A stretch of 64,000 nucleotides of DNA from FEN-1297 sp963710735 (GTDB lineage Bacteria; Bacteroidota; Ignavibacteria; Ignavibacteriales; Ignavibacteriaceae): assembly GCA_963710735.1 (NCBI GenBank), contig CAVQBN010000004.1, positions 310,001 through 374,000 on the forward strand, given 5' to 3'. Under the pieces are notes generated by a model. It did no database searches. It saw nothing but the letters and a program-made list of their open reading frames with translations, and was not told the DNA's origin. Both the position numbers and the translations under genes were made by a program. Numbering within the stretch: position 1 is the stretch's first letter; the number at the start of each line of letters is the position of its first letter. Below are positions 34,569-44,901 of the stretch, one piece after another.

Positions 34569-36183
34569 ATGAGTAATCTAAAAGAAATAAACAGAAGAAG
34601 AACATTTGCTATAATTTCACACCCGGATGCCGGAAAAACAACTTTAACGGAAAAGTTTTTATTATACGGCGGAGCTTTACAACTTGCCGGATCGGTTACA
34701 GCTAGAAAAAATCAGCGCTCTTCCACTTCCGATTGGATGGAACTGGAAAAGAAAAGAGGAATTTCAATCAGCTCGACAGTACTTCAATTTGATTATAAAG
34801 ATTACAAAATAAATTTGCTTGATACACCTGGACACGAAGATTTTTCCGAAGATACTTACCGTGTATTAACAGCAGTTGATGCGGTGGTAATGGTTATTGA
34901 TGCCGCAAAAGGAATTGAAGCCCAAACCAGGAAATTATTTGAAGTCTGCAGCAAACGTGAAATTCCAATTTTTACATTTATAAATAAACTAGACCGCCCT
35001 ACTCTTGAGCCTCTCGCATTAATTGATGAAATTGAAAGTGTGTTAGGCATCGGCGCATTCCCAATGAATTATCCTCTTGGAAACGGAATAGATTTTAAAG
35101 GAGTTTACGACAGGTTAGAAAAACAAATTCACTTTTTTGAAAAAACTACAGGGGGAATATATAAAGCACCGGTTTCTGTTATGGATATTACAGAACCTAT
35201 AGTCAAAGAAAAATTAAGTGAAAATAATTATGCTAAACTGATTGAAGAATTGGAAATGCTTGACACTGCCGGAGAACAATTCGATACCCAAGCCGTTATT
35301 AGAGGGAAAACTTACACCTGTATTCTTCGGCAGTGCAATGAATAATTTCGGAGTTCAACTTTTACTGGATGGTTTTCTTAAGTTTGCCGTTCCTCCAGCT
35401 CCCAGAGAAAGTTCCGCCGGGATTATACAGCCTGAAGATGAAGCTTTTTCCGGATTCATATTTAAGATACAGGCGAATATGGATCCTAAACACCGGGATA
35501 GAATTGCATTCCTTAGAATTTGCTCCGGAAAGTTTACAAGAGATATGCAGGCAATTCACACTAAGAGCGGAAAGAAGATAAGATTATCCAATTCTCAAAA
35601 ATTATTCGGACAGGAAAGAGAAACTGTTGACGAAGCATACCCAGGAGATATAATCGGATTTATAGGAAATTCAAATTTTGGTATAGGTGATACAATCACC
35701 GAGAATCAATCGATTGTTTACCACGAGATTCCAAAGTTTGCACCGGAACACTTTGTATTTATGCATAATCCTAATCCTTCAAACTATAAAAAATTTAGGG
35801 ACGGTTTAGATCAACTTTTACAGGAAGGTGTAATTCAGGCTTTTTATGTAAAAAACTCAGTTCAAAAAATCCCTTTACTTGGTGCGGTCGGCCCTCTTCA
35901 ATTTGAAGTTGTTCAGTATAGACTTGAAAGTGAGTACGGAGCTGAATCCCGCCTTGAACAAACCAACTGGAAAGTCTTAAGATGGGTATCCCCGGAGGCT
36001 GATAATGACCAACTGGGAAATATAGTTCTTCCGGCAGGTGCAACATTAGCTATGGATTCACTGGAGAGACTTGTAATTTTGTTAACAAGTGAATGGTCGT
36101 TAAATTATTTTATGGAAAAATATCCAAAGATAAAATTAGGCGATGTACCATTTAAAGAGGAAGTCCTGGAAATTTCTAAATAA
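34569..36183 (+). pseudogene. prfC: Peptide chain release factor 3, interrupted by a one-base frameshift
   Basis: RF3 is the GTPase that recycles RF1 and RF2 from the ribosome after termination. The first frame (from ATG 34569) has G1 HPDAGKTTL (18-26), G3 DTPGHEDFSED (near 85) and G4 NKLDR (near 141), then ends at 35345 after an unrelated tail. The second frame, entered at the run GGGAAAA (35304-35310), continues GKLTPVFFGSAMNNFG and the rest of domains II-III to 36183. Removing one A from the A4 run 35307-35310 gives a single protein of 537 residues, the family length. Both halves are well conserved, so this is either a very recent mutation, a slippage site, or an assembly error. Confidence 0.92.
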
Positions 36184-36474
36184 AGATTTACCATTTTAAT
36201 AATATTGGCCTATCATATTTAAAATTATTTTTTGCATGATTCGTTATTAATCCGCTTATCTCTAAAACTCACCATTCAAATAGAACAATTTTTTATATTA
36301 AACAGAAGTATATATTTTATTTGTGTTGAGTTTTTGCTTAGATGTGAATAATTTATATAAAAGAAAAATCATCATTCTTCTTCTCTATTCCGGTATACGA
36401 TAAATTATAGACTTTTACTGGCACCTGATAAAAGAATGTGCTCTATTGAGAACTTTCTTATAAAGAGGGATAAA

Positions 36475-39400
36475 ATGATTACCGGGCAAATAAAAAACAG
36501 TTCCCATTCCTTTCCAAAATTTATATCCAGCAGTAAATTAATTATACTTTTATCATCTCTGTTCTGCTTTTCTTTCCACACTAAAATTTACGCACAAAAA
36601 ACAGATATTATATTTGAACAATTATTCCTTCAGCATGGATTATCACAAAGTATAGTAAAATGTATTTGGCAGGATAAACGAGGATATATGTATTTCGGTA
36701 CTGAGGATGGGCTGAACCGTTACGATGGATATAAATTTACAATCTTCAGGCATAAACCTGATGATACCAATAGTTTAAGTTATAATGACATTACTTCAAT
36801 CTACGAAGACCATAACGGTATATTTTGGATCGGTACTTTTAATGCCGGTTTGAATAGATATGATCCTTCCAATGAAAGTTTTATCAGGTTCCGGCATAAT
36901 CCGAATGATACTAACAGCTTAAGTCATGAAAATATTAATGCAATAATTGAAGATAAATCCGGACAAATCTGGATAGGAACAGATAACGGATTAAATAAAC
37001 TTATAGTAAATGATTCGGCAAAAAATATTTATTCATTTCATCATTACATAAATAATCCAAAAGATAAAAGCAGCATAAGCAGTAATATTATTCTTTCTAT
37101 TTACCAGGATAAAGCTGGAACAATTTGGGTGGGAACGGGAGATGGTTTAAATAAAATTATTTTTAATAATCAGAAAGAACTGCCGCTTAAATTTATCCGA
37201 TATCAGCATAATTCAGAAGATCCGCATAGTTTAAGCAATGATACTGCGCGAGTAATATTTGAAGACAGCAAAGGCAATTTATGGATCGGAACGGACAATG
37301 GTTTAAATAAACTTAAAATTAAAGATAACAGTTTCATTATTTATAAACATGATTACAAAAACAAAAATAGCCTGAGCCACAATCAAATTTATGCTTTATG
37401 TGAAGACAATTCAGGAGTTCTTTGGATCGGAACAAACGGCGGCGGCCTTAATTTATTCGATAAAAAAAATAATTCATTCGAACGTTACTTATATGACCCC
37501 CAGAATTCGCGTTCTTTAAGTTATAACGAAATAAGAAGTATCTATAAAGATGTTTCAGGAATAATGTGGATCGGTACTTACGGAGGCGGAATTGATAAAG
37601 TATCCAGGGGAGTAAATCAATTTTATCTTTACTCTCATATAAGCGATAATACAAACAGCTTAAGCCATCCGATCGTCTGGTCAATATATGAAGACGAAGA
37701 CAGCATTCTTTGGATCGGAACTCACGGCGGCGGGATGGATAGATTGGATCGAAGAAAAAATAAATATACTCATTTTGTAAATGATCCGAAAAATCCGAAT
37801 AGCTTGAGCAGCAATATAGTGCGAAATATAATTGAAGACAGAAATGGATTATTATGGATCGGAACTCATGGCGGAGGAATAAATATATTTAACAGGAAAA
37901 CTAAAAAGTTTAAATCTTACAGACACAATCCACAAAACGCAAGCAGCTTAGCTTATGATGAAATAAGGACAATATACCAGGATAGATCCGGTGTAATTTG
38001 GATTGGTACTTACGGCCGGGGACTCGATAAATTCGAACAAGGAAATGATACCTTTATTCACTATAGAAACGTACCCGGAAATACCAGCAGTCTCAGCAAT
38101 GATTTCGTTAGAATAATATACGAAGATAAAGCAGGGAACTTCTGGATAGGTACAGAAGGCGGCGGACTAAATAAATTTATCAAAGATAAAAATATATTCA
38201 TTAATTATAGCAGCAATCCGAACGATTCGAACAGTATAAGCAACGATTATATTTTTTCCATTTATGAAGATAAGGCAGGCATTCTATGGCTTGGAACTTT
38301 CGGCGGAGGCTTGAATAAATTTAATCCTCAAACCGGAGTATTCAAAAATTATACAACTAAAAACGGACTTCCGAGCGATGCTATTTATGGAATTCTGGCA
38401 GATGAAAAAGAAAATTTATGGTTAAGCACAAATAACGGATTATCAAAGTTTAATCCTTCAACCGAAACATTTAAAAATTATAATGAAAGGGATGGGCTTC
38501 AAAGCAATGAATTCAACGGTGGCTCTTACTTCAAAAGTAAAAGCGGGGAAATGTTTTTCGGCGGAATCGAGGGATTTAATACGTTTTATCCCGGAGATAT
38601 AAAAGATAATTCTTATATACCGCCGATTGTTATTACTTCGTTTCAAAAATTCAATAAAGAGTTTCATTTCGAAAAGCCCATTTCATTTATCAAAAAGATT
38701 AATCTCTCATACCATGATTATGTTTTTTCATTCGAGTTTGCCGCACTTGATTATACTGCGCCTGAAAAAAATAAATACGCATATAAAATGGAAGGATTAG
38801 ATAAAGACTGGTTTTATACTTCATCAGAAAAAAGATATGCAAATTATACTACACTGCCACCAGGCAAATATGTGTTCCGGGTGAGAGGTTCAAACAGCGA
38901 CGGAATTTGGAACGATGAAGGTACTTCACTTATTATTATCATCTCACCGCCCTTTTGGCAAACATGGTGGTTTACCCTGATAATTGCTTTAGTCTTTGCT
39001 GCAATTATTTTAACTTTATATAAAAGACGTTTAAGAAATGTACGATTAAAGGCCGAACTTTCAGCCGCGCATAATGCACAGATGTCAATTATGCCTCATT
39101 CTGATCCCCAAATAGACGGACTAGATATATCCAGTATCTGTATTCCCGCAAATGAAGTCGGCGGTGATTTCTTCGATTATTTCTGGACACAGCAAGACAG
39201 TACCAAATTAGGAATAATGATCGGAGATGTTTCCGGAAAAGCAATGACTGCCGCAATGACTGCAGTAATGACAAGCGGAATGTTAAATACTGAAGCAAAT
39301 AATGCTGAATCACTCGGGACTATTCTATCAAGAGTTAATGTACCTTTATATAACAAAACTACAAAACAGATGTTCACAGCTGTTTGCCTTGCATGTATAG

Positions 39401-39783
39401 ACCCTAAAAATAAAGAGCTCGTATTTACCAACGCCGGCCTGTCAAATCCCATTCTAAAATCAAATGGGAAAATTGAATATTTAAAGTCCGTGGGGCCAAG
39501 GTTTCCATTAGGAATGATGAAAGAAGTTAAGTATGATGAGAAAAAAATAAAATTAAGCAGAGGGAGTTTATTGATTTTCCTGACAGACGGAATAATTGAG
39601 GCACGTGATCATTTAAAAGAATTATACGGAGAAGAAAGGCTTGAAAAACTACTCTTAAATATGAATACAAATTCAATGCGTTCGCATGAAATAAAGAACG
39701 CAATAATCAAAGATGTTAATGAATTTTCCGGCAAACAACAGCAGCACGATGATATGACATTGATAGTTGTAAAACTAAATTGA
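36475..39783 (+). CDS. Two-component-regulator propeller sensor with SpoIIE/PP2C phosphatase
   Basis: A membrane sensor whose output is a PP2C-type serine phosphatase (RsbU/SpoIIE family), not a histidine kinase. Start at 36475 is preferred because AGAGGGA lies just upstream; an in-frame ATG at 36436 would add 13 residues. A signal peptide (ends KIYAQ) is followed by 14 propeller blades with the WIGTxxGGLNK-type motif, i.e. two seven-bladed Reg_prop propellers, a Y_Y_Y domain (about 695-810), one membrane helix (about 828-848) and the phosphatase: EVGGDFFDYFW, IGDVSGKAMTAA, FTNAGLSNP, LTDGIIEARD and HDDMTL near the end. It probably reads an extracellular polymer or stress cue and dephosphorylates an anti-anti-sigma protein (inference from family). 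No partner is adjacent. Confidence 0.92.
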   Translation: MITGQIKNSSHSFPKFISSSKLIILLSSLFCFSFHTKIYAQKTDIIFEQLFLQHGLSQSIVKCIWQDKRGYMYFGTEDGLNRYDGYKFTIFRHKPDDTNSLSYNDITSIYEDHNGIFWIGTFNAGLNRYDPSNESFIRFRHNPNDTNSLSHENINAIIEDKSGQIWIGTDNGLNKLIVNDSAKNIYSFHHYINNPKDKSSISSNIILSIYQDKAGTIWVGTGDGLNKIIFNNQKELPLKFIRYQHNSEDPHSLSNDTARVIFEDSKGNLWIGTDNGLNKLKIKDNSFIIYKHDYKNKNSLSHNQIYALCEDNSGVLWIGTNGGGLNLFDKKNNSFERYLYDPQNSRSLSYNEIRSIYKDVSGIMWIGTYGGGIDKVSRGVNQFYLYSHISDNTNSLSHPIVWSIYEDEDSILWIGTHGGGMDRLDRRKNKYTHFVNDPKNPNSLSSNIVRNIIEDRNGLLWIGTHGGGINIFNRKTKKFKSYRHNPQNASSLAYDEIRTIYQDRSGVIWIGTYGRGLDKFEQGNDTFIHYRNVPGNTSSLSNDFVRIIYEDKAGNFWIGTEGGGLNKFIKDKNIFINYSSNPNDSNSISNDYIFSIYEDKAGILWLGTFGGGLNKFNPQTGVFKNYTTKNGLPSDAIYGILADEKENLWLSTNNGLSKFNPSTETFKNYNERDGLQSNEFNGGSYFKSKSGEMFFGGIEGFNTFYPGDIKDNSYIPPIVITSFQKFNKEFHFEKPISFIKKINLSYHDYVFSFEFAALDYTAPEKNKYAYKMEGLDKDWFYTSSEKRYANYTTLPPGKYVFRVRGSNSDGIWNDEGTSLIIIISPPFWQTWWFTLIIALVFAAIILTLYKRRLRNVRLKAELSAAHNAQMSIMPHSDPQIDGLDISSICIPANEVGGDFFDYFWTQQDSTKLGIMIGDVSGKAMTAAMTAVMTSGMLNTEANNAESLGTILSRVNVPLYNKTTKQMFTAVCLACIDPKNKELVFTNAGLSNPILKSNGKIEYLKSVGPRFPLGMMKEVKYDEKKIKLSRGSLLIFLTDGIIEARDHLKELYGEERLEKLLLNMNTNSMRSHEIKNAIIKDVNEFSGKQQQHDDMTLIVVKLN

Positions 39784-40352
39784 TACTTATAAGGGATTAA
39801 CAAGAAGGAAAAAAAGAAGGCCACACAGAATTATACAGAAAAGGCACTAAGAAAATGGATCTTTACCTTCCCGGTTGTCTTAAGGTAAGTTTTGCATGAG
39901 TAGGAATGGCATATAATATAATACAATAATTATTTTTAAATAAAATAAAGATTAATTTTAATTTTTTCTCCTCACCTTTAATAAGGTAAACTTATTTTAA
40001 ATTTTTAATTAATTTTACCTCTTAATAAATCTTTCAAAGAAATTCTGTAATTACTCAATCATTTAATTATAACCCGATAAGTTTTCGGAAGTGCAAGTTT
40101 ATTGTTTAAATTGTTTAATATGATACTTATCTCACTTAAACTTAAGGATTTTTATTATAACTTAATTTTTTAAAGATCAGTTTAATTAGAACTATTATTT
40201 ATTTAGCATTTTAAATTATCTAATCTTTCGTTTTATTTGAATGGTGCAAAATTAAGAATCTCTTTACTAAAATATTTAATTGATATTGTAGTTAAGAAAT
40301 CAGCTTAAGAAGTAATAAAAGCTAACTAATTAAAACAAGGTAGACACACATT
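39784..40352. other. Intergenic gap with a CACAG-type tract and a hairpin
   Basis: 569 bp between two forward genes. At 39816-39858 lies a degenerate CACACAG-ATTATACAG-GGCACTAAG tract unlike the surrounding AT-rich DNA. At 39863-39888 TTACCTT and AAGGTAA form a 7-bp stem with a 12-base loop, followed by GTTTTG; it could be the terminator of the sensor gene. The rest is AT-rich with no gene seen. Confidence 0.5.
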
Positions 40353-43300
40353 ATGAAACAAAAGAAACCAACGCTATTTATATTTGGATTTAGGTCAATT
40401 TTTTATTCAGTAAATAGTCAAAAATCAAATTTAATATTGGTTCTAACCATAATGTTTTTGGCATTACCTGTTAAAACTATTTTTTCCCAGACAATTCCCG
40501 AAAGCACTTATTCCGATATGCATTGGCGGCTGGTGGGTCCTTACCGCGCCGGCTGGGCAACAATGGCAGAAGGCATACCTGATGAACCAAATACTTTTTA
40601 CTTTGGCGCTGCAGGCGGAGGTGTATGGAAAACTGATGACGCCGGAAGAACATGGCAGCCTTTAATGCAGCATCAGCAATCATCTTCAGTCGGTGCAATA
40701 GCTATTTCTCCATCGAATAGTAAAATAATTTATATCGGTACCGGTCAGGTCGCATTAAGATATGATATGCTTGGCGGAGACGGAATCTATAGATCTGAAG
40801 ATGGCGGAGAAACGTGGACAAATATCGGATTAAAGGACAGCAGACATATTGGTAGAATATTAGTCGATCCAACTAATTCAAACCATGTTTTGGTAGCGGC
40901 AATGGGTCATGCATTTGCCTCAAATACCGAACGAGGAGTTTTTCTTACTAGTAACGGAGGAAAAACCTGGCAGCATGTATTATATGTAGATGATAAAACC
41001 GGCGCAGTAGATTTAGTATCTGATCCAAAGAACCCTTCTATTGTCTATGCCGCACTTTGGCAAATGCGGATGCATCCGTGGTTAGATTATTATCTACCAC
41101 AGAGCGGTCCAGGCTCCGGCATCTATAAAAGTACCGATGGCGGAGAACACTGGCAAAAACTTTCCGGTCATGGACTGCCAACAGGAGATTATGGAAGAAT
41201 CGGCTTGGGAGCTGCTCAAGGCAGTAACGGATTAATTGTTTATGCTTCTATACAAGCATCCGCAAAAACAAGCGGAATATATCGTTCTGATGACGGAGGA
41301 AATAATTGGAAATTTGTAAATGATCAGGCTTCATTAGCTAATTCTTATTTCAGCCGAATTACTGTTGATCCTAAAAATCCCAATATAGTTTACGTTATGG
41401 ATCGTTCTATTCATCGATCTGAGGATGGAGGAAAACATTTTTCAATTTTTAAAGGAGCGCCAGGCGGAGATGATTATCATTTCCTGTGGATAAATCCATT
41501 AAATCCTACGCACATGATAACGGCTTCAGATCAAGGTGCTGTTGTAACGGTTAATAATGGGAAAACCTGGTCAAGCTGGTACAATCAGCCGACAGGCCAA
41601 TTTTATCATCTGGCAGTTGATGATCAATTTCCTTATAGAATTTACAGCGGTCAGCAGGATAATGGTACTGTCGGAATATTAAGTCGAGGTCCTTACGGTG
41701 TAATTGAAGAACGCGATTGGCACCCCGTAGGCGGGGATGAGAGAGATTATGATGTACCTAAACCGGGGAATGCTAATTTAGTTTTTGGAAGCGGGCTTGG
41801 AGGACCAATATCCCGTTTTAATGAAATTACAAGACAGGTTGCGCAGGTTTCTCCCTGGCCAATATCCAGTTACGGGGCATTGCCAACATCAGTTAAATAT
41901 CGTTATACATGGATTACTCCTTTAGTATTTTCTCACATAAAACCTTACCCGTTGTATTTCGGCGCTCAATATCTTTTCAGATCTTTGGACAACGGAGATC
42001 ATTGGAAGATTATCAGTCCGGATTTAAGCGGAACAAAACCGGGAGCGGAAAAAGTAAAAGATCCCGATCTCGCACAGGCACAATCAATCGGATACGGTGT
42101 AATATATAGTATTGCACCCTCCCCTATTGATCAAAAAATAATATGGGTTGGTACAGATGACGGACTTATCCAGTTAACAACCGATGGAGGCGAACACTGG
42201 CATAATGTTACACCTTCAACCATTCCGCTTTGGGGAAGAGTTGATGCAGTTGAACCGTCTCCTTTTTCAATTCACTCTGCCTATATTTCAGTTGATACAC
42301 ACAGGTTAAGTAAATATTCACCGTTAATTATGAAAACAACAGATGACGGTAAGACCTGGCAGACAATTATTAAGGGAATTCCCGACAATGAATATTTAAA
42401 TGTTGTGAGAGCAGATCCTGAAAGGAAAGGACTTCTTTATGCAAGCACGAACCGCAGCATTTATGTATCTTTTAACGATGGTGATCAATGGCAGCCGCTT
42501 ACTTTAAATTTCCCCACAACCAGCGTGCGCGATCTTGTTGTGCATGACGGAGATCTTATAGCCGGTACTCAAGGCCGTGGAATATGGATACTGGATGATC
42601 TTGAGCCACTACGCGAAATTACACAAAAGATATCTGAAGAAAGTGTACATCTTTTCAAACCCGCACAAGCATGGCTATTAAGAGGAGACGAGAATAAAGA
42701 TACTCCGTGGCCTCCTTCAACAGCACTGGGACAGAATCCACCAACCGGTGCAATAATAGATTATTGGATTAAAAGTAATTCCCAAACACCGGTTACATTA
42801 ACTATTCATAACTCCGAGGGACATATTGTTAAACAATTTTCAAGCAATGAAACTGAAAAAGAGCTCCATGCACACCGCTATTTTGAAAAAGGGTGGATAG
42901 GGAAATCAGAACATCTCTCTGACGAAGAAGGAATGCACAGATTTGTGTGGGACCTCAGGTACCCGCGTCCTTCTTCTTTACAATATCATTATTCTATCGC
43001 AGCGGTCTGGACAGACGGGACACCAGTTGAACCTGAAGGACCGTTTGTATTACCTGGAAAATATACTGTCACTTTAAATGTAAATGGAAAGCAGTATACA
43101 GAACCTTTAATTATAAAATTGGATCCCCGTGTCCATACAAGCAAAATTGATTTAGCCGAACAGCTTAAGTTTGCTCAGCAGATAGATACTCTCTTGAACA
43201 AATCAGTTTTGATATATGATAAAATTAATAGCAAGGCTAAAACGACAAACGGAAATATTCCCGCAGCGATGACCGATTCACTTTCAACAATATCAAAAAC

Positions 43301-43466
43301 AGGAAATCCGAATCTCTCAGCGGCAATAAATGCTTTGGCTTCCCTAGTAACAGATGTTCAAAGCGCAGATGCCGCACCCACTCAAGGACAAAAAGACGTA
43401 TATACTTATTATAAAGGACAGATTGACGGATTAGTAAACAGATGGCAAAGGATTGAGAATAAATAA
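40353..43466 (+). CDS. Secreted BNR/VPS10-type beta-propeller protein
   Basis: The 1037-residue protein has an N-terminal signal (hydrophobic stretch about 27-46, ending TIFSQ) and many BNR/Asp-box repeats: S-x-D-x-G-x-T-W forms such as KTDDAGRTW (near 90), RSEDGGETW, KSTDGGEHW, RSDDGGNNW and KTTDDGKTW. These build two propellers (about 55-700) as in VPS10/sortilin and sialidase-like folds. The C-terminal part includes a FlgD/Ig-like segment (RFVWDLRYP, GKYTVTLNVNGKQ) and a helical end. It is usually annotated as a glycosyl hydrolase, but I see no catalytic residues that prove hydrolysis. No type IX C-terminal sorting motif is visible. Confidence 0.82.
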   Translation: MKQKKPTLFIFGFRSIFYSVNSQKSNLILVLTIMFLALPVKTIFSQTIPESTYSDMHWRLVGPYRAGWATMAEGIPDEPNTFYFGAAGGGVWKTDDAGRTWQPLMQHQQSSSVGAIAISPSNSKIIYIGTGQVALRYDMLGGDGIYRSEDGGETWTNIGLKDSRHIGRILVDPTNSNHVLVAAMGHAFASNTERGVFLTSNGGKTWQHVLYVDDKTGAVDLVSDPKNPSIVYAALWQMRMHPWLDYYLPQSGPGSGIYKSTDGGEHWQKLSGHGLPTGDYGRIGLGAAQGSNGLIVYASIQASAKTSGIYRSDDGGNNWKFVNDQASLANSYFSRITVDPKNPNIVYVMDRSIHRSEDGGKHFSIFKGAPGGDDYHFLWINPLNPTHMITASDQGAVVTVNNGKTWSSWYNQPTGQFYHLAVDDQFPYRIYSGQQDNGTVGILSRGPYGVIEERDWHPVGGDERDYDVPKPGNANLVFGSGLGGPISRFNEITRQVAQVSPWPISSYGALPTSVKYRYTWITPLVFSHIKPYPLYFGAQYLFRSLDNGDHWKIISPDLSGTKPGAEKVKDPDLAQAQSIGYGVIYSIAPSPIDQKIIWVGTDDGLIQLTTDGGEHWHNVTPSTIPLWGRVDAVEPSPFSIHSAYISVDTHRLSKYSPLIMKTTDDGKTWQTIIKGIPDNEYLNVVRADPERKGLLYASTNRSIYVSFNDGDQWQPLTLNFPTTSVRDLVVHDGDLIAGTQGRGIWILDDLEPLREITQKISEESVHLFKPAQAWLLRGDENKDTPWPPSTALGQNPPTGAIIDYWIKSNSQTPVTLTIHNSEGHIVKQFSSNETEKELHAHRYFEKGWIGKSEHLSDEEGMHRFVWDLRYPRPSSLQYHYSIAAVWTDGTPVEPEGPFVLPGKYTVTLNVNGKQYTEPLIIKLDPRVHTSKIDLAEQLKFAQQIDTLLNKSVLIYDKINSKAKTTNGNIPAAMTDSLSTISKTGNPNLSAAINALASLVTDVQSADAAPTQGQKDVYTYYKGQIDGLVNRWQRIENK

Positions 43467-43580
43467 AATTTTATAGTATAAAAAAGAAAAACATTCTAAA
43501 ATATTTGCTGTCGAATTGTGAATACCTCGATTGTTACTTCGTTACTGGTGTAACATATTTACATGAATAAAATAATACTC

Positions 43581-43613
43581 ATAAACCCGATAACCCCCCT
43601 GTATCGGGTTTAT
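43581..43613. terminator. Bidirectional intrinsic terminator
   Basis: Perfect 12-bp stem ATAAACCCGATA / TATCGGGTTTAT with a C-rich 9-base loop between two convergent genes. T-rich flanks on both strands suit termination of the propeller gene and of yceI. Confidence 0.85.
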
Positions 43614-43699
43614 TTATAAACAAGTGTTATTTAAAATTCATTAATACTTCTTTTAAATTATCCTTTTTGTTTTATTAAAGAGCAAAACTTGTAGATAAT

Positions 43700-44248
43700 C
43701 TATAAATTAAAAACCTGGTGAAAAGTAAACTTTAAAGTATCATTAACGGGTATGAGTAATAAAGAAGGCCGTTTTATTTTGAAAGCTGTTAAACTTATAT
43801 TAAACCCGCCGTCAAGAACCAGCATTTTATCCGTCCAGTTTTCTTTTGCAAGTATTACAACATCTTTTGTAACACCGTGAAAAGTTAATTTACCAAAAGC
43901 TTTTACGCTATCACCGTTTTGAGTTACCGATGAACTAATAAATCTAGCATAAGGATAATCCAGAGCATCTACAACTTCCATTGCATGCGAATCTCTATTG
44001 GAGTTGCCGCTGTTAAATGAAGTTACACCTACCTGAACAGCAACAGCTTTAATTTGTTTTCCAGATACATCTGCATCTATGTAGCAAGTTGCATCTTTAC
44101 TAGTTGATTCAACTTCATGCAGAGGATGTGTGAGTTTATATGTTATCCAGGATTCATGTTTAACCGCTTCCAGTCTTTTCGTCTGTGCAAAAGTGAAAGT
44201 TCCACAGGCTAAAAGGAAAAGTAAAAGAACGAATATTTTATTTTTCAT
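43700..44248 (-). CDS. YceI family periplasmic lipid-binding protein
   Basis: YceI-like proteins are secreted lipocalin-fold beta-barrels that bind isoprenoid-type lipids. From ATG 44248 the protein has 182 residues with a signal peptide ending TFAQ and the YceI strands: SWITYKLTHPLHEVESTSK, VGVTSFNSGNSNRDSHAMEVVDA (the conserved FxSxNxxRDxHM-type stretch) and AFGKLTFHGVTKDV. An alternative TTG at 44260 is unlikely because the TTGGAGAAAC there is itself the ribosome-binding site of the ATG. It starts 14 bp after the b561-like gene, forming a pair comparable to E. coli yceJ-yceI. Confidence 0.9.
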   Translation of the reverse strand: MKNKIFVLLLFLLACGTFTFAQTKRLEAVKHESWITYKLTHPLHEVESTSKDATCYIDADVSGKQIKAVAVQVGVTSFNSGNSNRDSHAMEVVDALDYPYARFISSSVTQNGDSVKAFGKLTFHGVTKDVVILAKENWTDKMLVLDGGFNISLTAFKIKRPSLLLIPVNDTLKFTFHQVFNL

Positions 44249-44262
44249 ATGTTTCTCCAATA

Positions 44263-44901
44263 TTAAAATACAATTACTAAAACGGCTGCTGTAAAAGTTG
44301 CAGTAGTTATATACCCGGCTACCTGGTGAAAGTGTGCTTCTTTCATACTAAATGAATGCCTGTGCCTGATCATAGAGCCTATAATAGGAGTGAGGATCAT
44401 TCCAGCCAGGTGAATCCAGGCTAATGTTTTATGAATGGTAACGGTACCTACTTCATCGCGGCGAATAAGAGGAGGCGGTGAAAGAACTGCCAGCAATCCG
44501 GTTATGCTGTAAGATAAAATTGTTGCTGTAACAAATGCCTGATGAGTTCCACCGAGGCGCCTGTTTCCGTCAATTACACGCTGTCCGAAATAAGCAGATG
44601 TCCACATTAATGCCAAAGTTGTAAAGCCTGCTATCTGGTGTGTAGTAAGCATTGTTCTTCTAAGCTCAATTTCATATTTCCTTTCAGGCAAAGTAAGCGG
44701 CCCGACCAGCCCTACTTCTCTGAACAACCCGCTCTTGCCCCAAAAAAACTTTTCCCCAAAACTCATTCTGTCTGGTAACAAGTTAGGTTCAGTTGTAGTA
44801 AACATTGAAGCCAAATCCTGAGCCGCAGTATCAGATGCAGTAGTTGTATCTTTACTATGTTTAGGAGCCATAGCCAGCTCCGTACTAAGTTCATCCTGCA
44901 T
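44263..44901 (-). CDS. Cytochrome b561-like membrane protein
   Basis: From the first ATG this is 212 residues with four hydrophobic helices carrying well-placed His: TTHQIAGFTTLAL, RLGGTHQAF, HKTLAWIHLAGM and HFHQVAGY. The pattern fits a b561-type di-haem electron carrier. Upstream, the frame stays open and encodes RTSLFIIILFTLLGEHKTEAQ, a clear signal peptide, so the true start lies near 44985. No ATG, GTG or TTG exists there, only two ATA codons (44980-44985). It precedes yceI, as the b561 gene yceJ precedes yceI in E. coli (known), which supports the call. The long region before the first helix (about 1-85) is unusual. Confidence 0.6.
   Translation of the reverse strand: MQDELSTELAMAPKHSKDTTTASDTAAQDLASMFTTTEPNLLPDRMSFGEKFFWGKSGLFREVGLVGPLTLPERKYEIELRRTMLTTHQIAGFTTLALMWTSAYFGQRVIDGNRRLGGTHQAFVTATILSYSITGLLAVLSPPPLIRRDEVGTVTIHKTLAWIHLAGMILTPIIGSMIRHRHSFSMKEAHFHQVAGYITTATFTAAVLVIVF

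Noticed and set aside
36700..38600. Tandem DNA repeat array
   Set aside because: The periodic sequence of about 150 bp encodes propeller blades (WIGTxxGG) and diverges at third codon positions, so it is protein repeat, not a satellite or CRISPR.
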